64,000 nt of DNA from Actinocrispum wychmicini. GTDB taxonomy: Bacteria; Actinomycetota; Actinomycetes; Mycobacteriales; Pseudonocardiaceae. This document shows, in pieces, positions 62,835 to 64,000 of the stretch. The notes under the pieces are model-generated. The model saw nothing but the letters and a program-made list of their open reading frames with translations, was not told the DNA's origin and searched no databases. The position numbers and the translations under genes were made by a program. Numbering within the stretch: position 1 is the stretch's first letter; the number at the start of each line of letters is the position of its first letter. The stretch lies in contig NZ_SLWS01000005.1 of the NCBI RefSeq assembly GCF_004345645.1, forward strand, positions 620,001-684,000. Reading direction: 5' to 3'.

Positions 62835-64000
62835 CCGACTTCGGAGACACCGCGTTGCAGGGCGCGCCGACGGACGTGTTGGCCACGGACTCGCGGCTGC
62901 TGGAGATCAATGACCTGTCGGTCGACTTCGGCACCGAGGACGGCGTGGTGCACGCGGTCCGGAACGTGTCGTTCTCGTTGGGCCGCAGGGAAGTGCTCGG
63001 GATCGTCGGTGAGTCGGGATCGGGCAAGTCGGTCTCGTCCATGGCGATCATGGGCCTGCTGCCCAAGACGGCCAAGATCACCGGGTCGATCAAGTTCCTC
63101 GGCGACGAGCTGGTCGGCCTGCCGTTCAAGAAGATGCGGCCGTACCGGGGCAACAAGGTCTCGATGATCTTCCAGGACCCGATGACCTCGCTGAACCCGG
63201 TGTTCACGGTCGGCTGGCAGCTGGCCGAGGCGTACCGGGCGCACCACGAGGTGTCCAAGGCCAAGGCGTGGGCCAAGGCCGTGGAAACCCTTGCGCTGGT
63301 GGGCATTCCGCAGCCGGACCGGCGGGCCAGGCAGTTCCCGCACGAGTTCTCCGGCGGCATGCGGCAGCGGGCCGTGATCGGCATGTCGATCATCAACGAC
63401 CCGGAGCTGATCATCGCCGACGAGCCGACCACCGCGCTCGACGTGACCGTGCAGGCGCAGATCCTGGAGACCCTGCTGGAGATCCGGGACGAGACCAACG
63501 CGGCGATCATGATGATCACGCACGATCTCGGTGTCGTGGCCGGGATGGTCGACCGCGTGCAGGTGATGTACGGCGGCACGATCGTCGAGTCCGGCACGGT
63601 CTACGAGGTGTTCGAGGAGCCCCGGATGCCGTACACCGTCGGCCTGCTCGGGTCCATCCCGAACCCGGCGATGCTCGGCCGCAGGCTCACCCCGATCAAG
63701 GGCGCGCCACCGTCGTTGATGAACCTGCCCAGCGGGTGTTCGTTCTCGCCGCGGTGCCCGCTGGCGCTGGACGAGTGCACCGACCGCGAGCCGGAACTGC
63801 TGGAGATCGGCCAGTCCGGGCACAGCACCCGCTGTGTCCGCTGGCAGCACCTGTCCGGCCTCGACGAGCCGCGCAAGCTGTTCGTCAGTGACGAGATCGG
63901 CGTGATCGAGAACCCGGCGGTGCTGGTCGAGGCCATGCCGGACGTCGTGCAGGTCGAGGACCTCAGCGCGGCGGAGCTGGACGCGGTCGAGAAGCACCTG
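62831..64000 (+). CDS. Peptide ABC transporter ATP-binding protein (DppD/OppD-like), cut by the right edge
   Basis: 390 codons are visible with no stop. ABC motifs: Walker A GESGSGKS, Q-loop MIFQDPMTSLNPVF, signature FSGGMRQRAVIG, Walker B LIIADEPTTALDVT and switch MMITHDLGVV, then the OppD/F C-terminal domain with cysteines in GCSFSPRCPLALDEC. The sequence continues acidic beyond the usual domain end (LFVSDEIGVIENPAVLVEAMPDVVQ), longer than ordinary DppD, so it may extend or be fused to a second ATPase domain outside the window. GGAGG is 7 nt before ATG 62831. Confidence 0.93.
   Translation, partial: MTDFGDTALQGAPTDVLATDSRLLEINDLSVDFGTEDGVVHAVRNVSFSLGRREVLGIVGESGSGKSVSSMAIMGLLPKTAKITGSIKFLGDELVGLPFKKMRPYRGNKVSMIFQDPMTSLNPVFTVGWQLAEAYRAHHEVSKAKAWAKAVETLALVGIPQPDRRARQFPHEFSGGMRQRAVIGMSIINDPELIIADEPTTALDVTVQAQILETLLEIRDETNAAIMMITHDLGVVAGMVDRVQVMYGGTIVESGTVYEVFEEPRMPYTVGLLGSIPNPAMLGRRLTPIKGAPPSLMNLPSGCSFSPRCPLALDECTDREPELLEIGQSGHSTRCVRWQHLSGLDEPRKLFVSDEIGVIENPAVLVEAMPDVVQVEDLSAAELDAVEKHL

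Noticed and set aside
62732..63997. 421-codon antisense frame across the peptide transporter ATPase
   Set aside because: Asp/His/Arg-rich shadow; the opposite strand encodes complete ABC motifs.

Overview
The window is very GC-rich with dense, frequently overlapping genes, many GTG or TTG starts, and several promoters whose -10 box lies 6-8 nt before the start codon (leaderless transcripts). This is typical of a mycelial actinobacterium. Gene content and order (PhoH2, FumC, GlpX, DUF4245, XseB/XseA, lipid-droplet-type protein, IspH, DUF6542, YchF, and separately TypA-LpqW) match, from memory, the Mycobacterium tuberculosis blocks around Rv1095-Rv1112 and Rv1165-Rv1166. Together with the P450/ferredoxin, MocR and thiamine genes this suggests Pseudonocardiaceae; the family is an inference, the phylum is close to certain. 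No rRNA, tRNA, CRISPR array, phage or insertion sequence was seen.

Layout. 1-700: end of a secreted-protein gene and a strongly structured intergenic region. 0.7-12.5 kb: PhoH2, a lipoprotein, a degenerate repeat patch, ATP-dependent ligase LigB, a VOC protein, GuaB1, an MFS exporter with divergent TetR regulator, two bacterial-PH membrane proteins and a secreted double-psi-barrel protein with an internal duplication. 12.5-18 kb: MocR regulator/EamA exporter pair, a beta-hydroxyacid dehydrogenase coupled to FumC, and a ferredoxin-NADP reductase. 18.1-21 kb: a lone, lower-GC NACHT NTPase, the best candidate for an acquired immune-type system. 21-25 kb: cell-surface functions (F420-type protein, two L,D-transpeptidase lipoproteins, serine protease, secreted peptidase). 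25-40 kb: conserved housekeeping (GlpX, XseAB, IspH, RmuC, SbcCD, YchF), interrupted by a 1 kb minisatellite and an Ada-AlkA fusion with a degraded glycosylase domain. 41-45.5 kb: pterin dehydratase and a TPP-riboswitch-controlled thiamine importer thiBPQ. 45.4-50.5 kb: a LolA-like protein/ABC exporter operon diverging from a two-component system. 50.5-53.3 kb: ferredoxin-P450 pair diverging from TetR-NUDIX. 53.4-58.6 kb: YciI-like protein, transglutaminase-like protein, a tiny Cys-rich protein behind an IdeR/DtxR-like iron box, TypA and LpqW. 58.9-64 kb: oligopeptide ABC importer operon, cut by the right edge.

Functional links: DNA maintenance (LigB, XseAB, RmuC, SbcCD, Ada), envelope remodelling (transpeptidases, proteases, LpqW, LolA-like/ABC module), central and cofactor metabolism (FumC, GlpX, GuaB1, IspH, thiamine uptake) and solute transport. 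Local short-repeat expansions recur at about 3.3-3.7, 8.4-8.7, 30.5-30.9 and 37.5-38.45 kb, mostly in gaps, and one appears to be translated as a 13-residue repeat tail.
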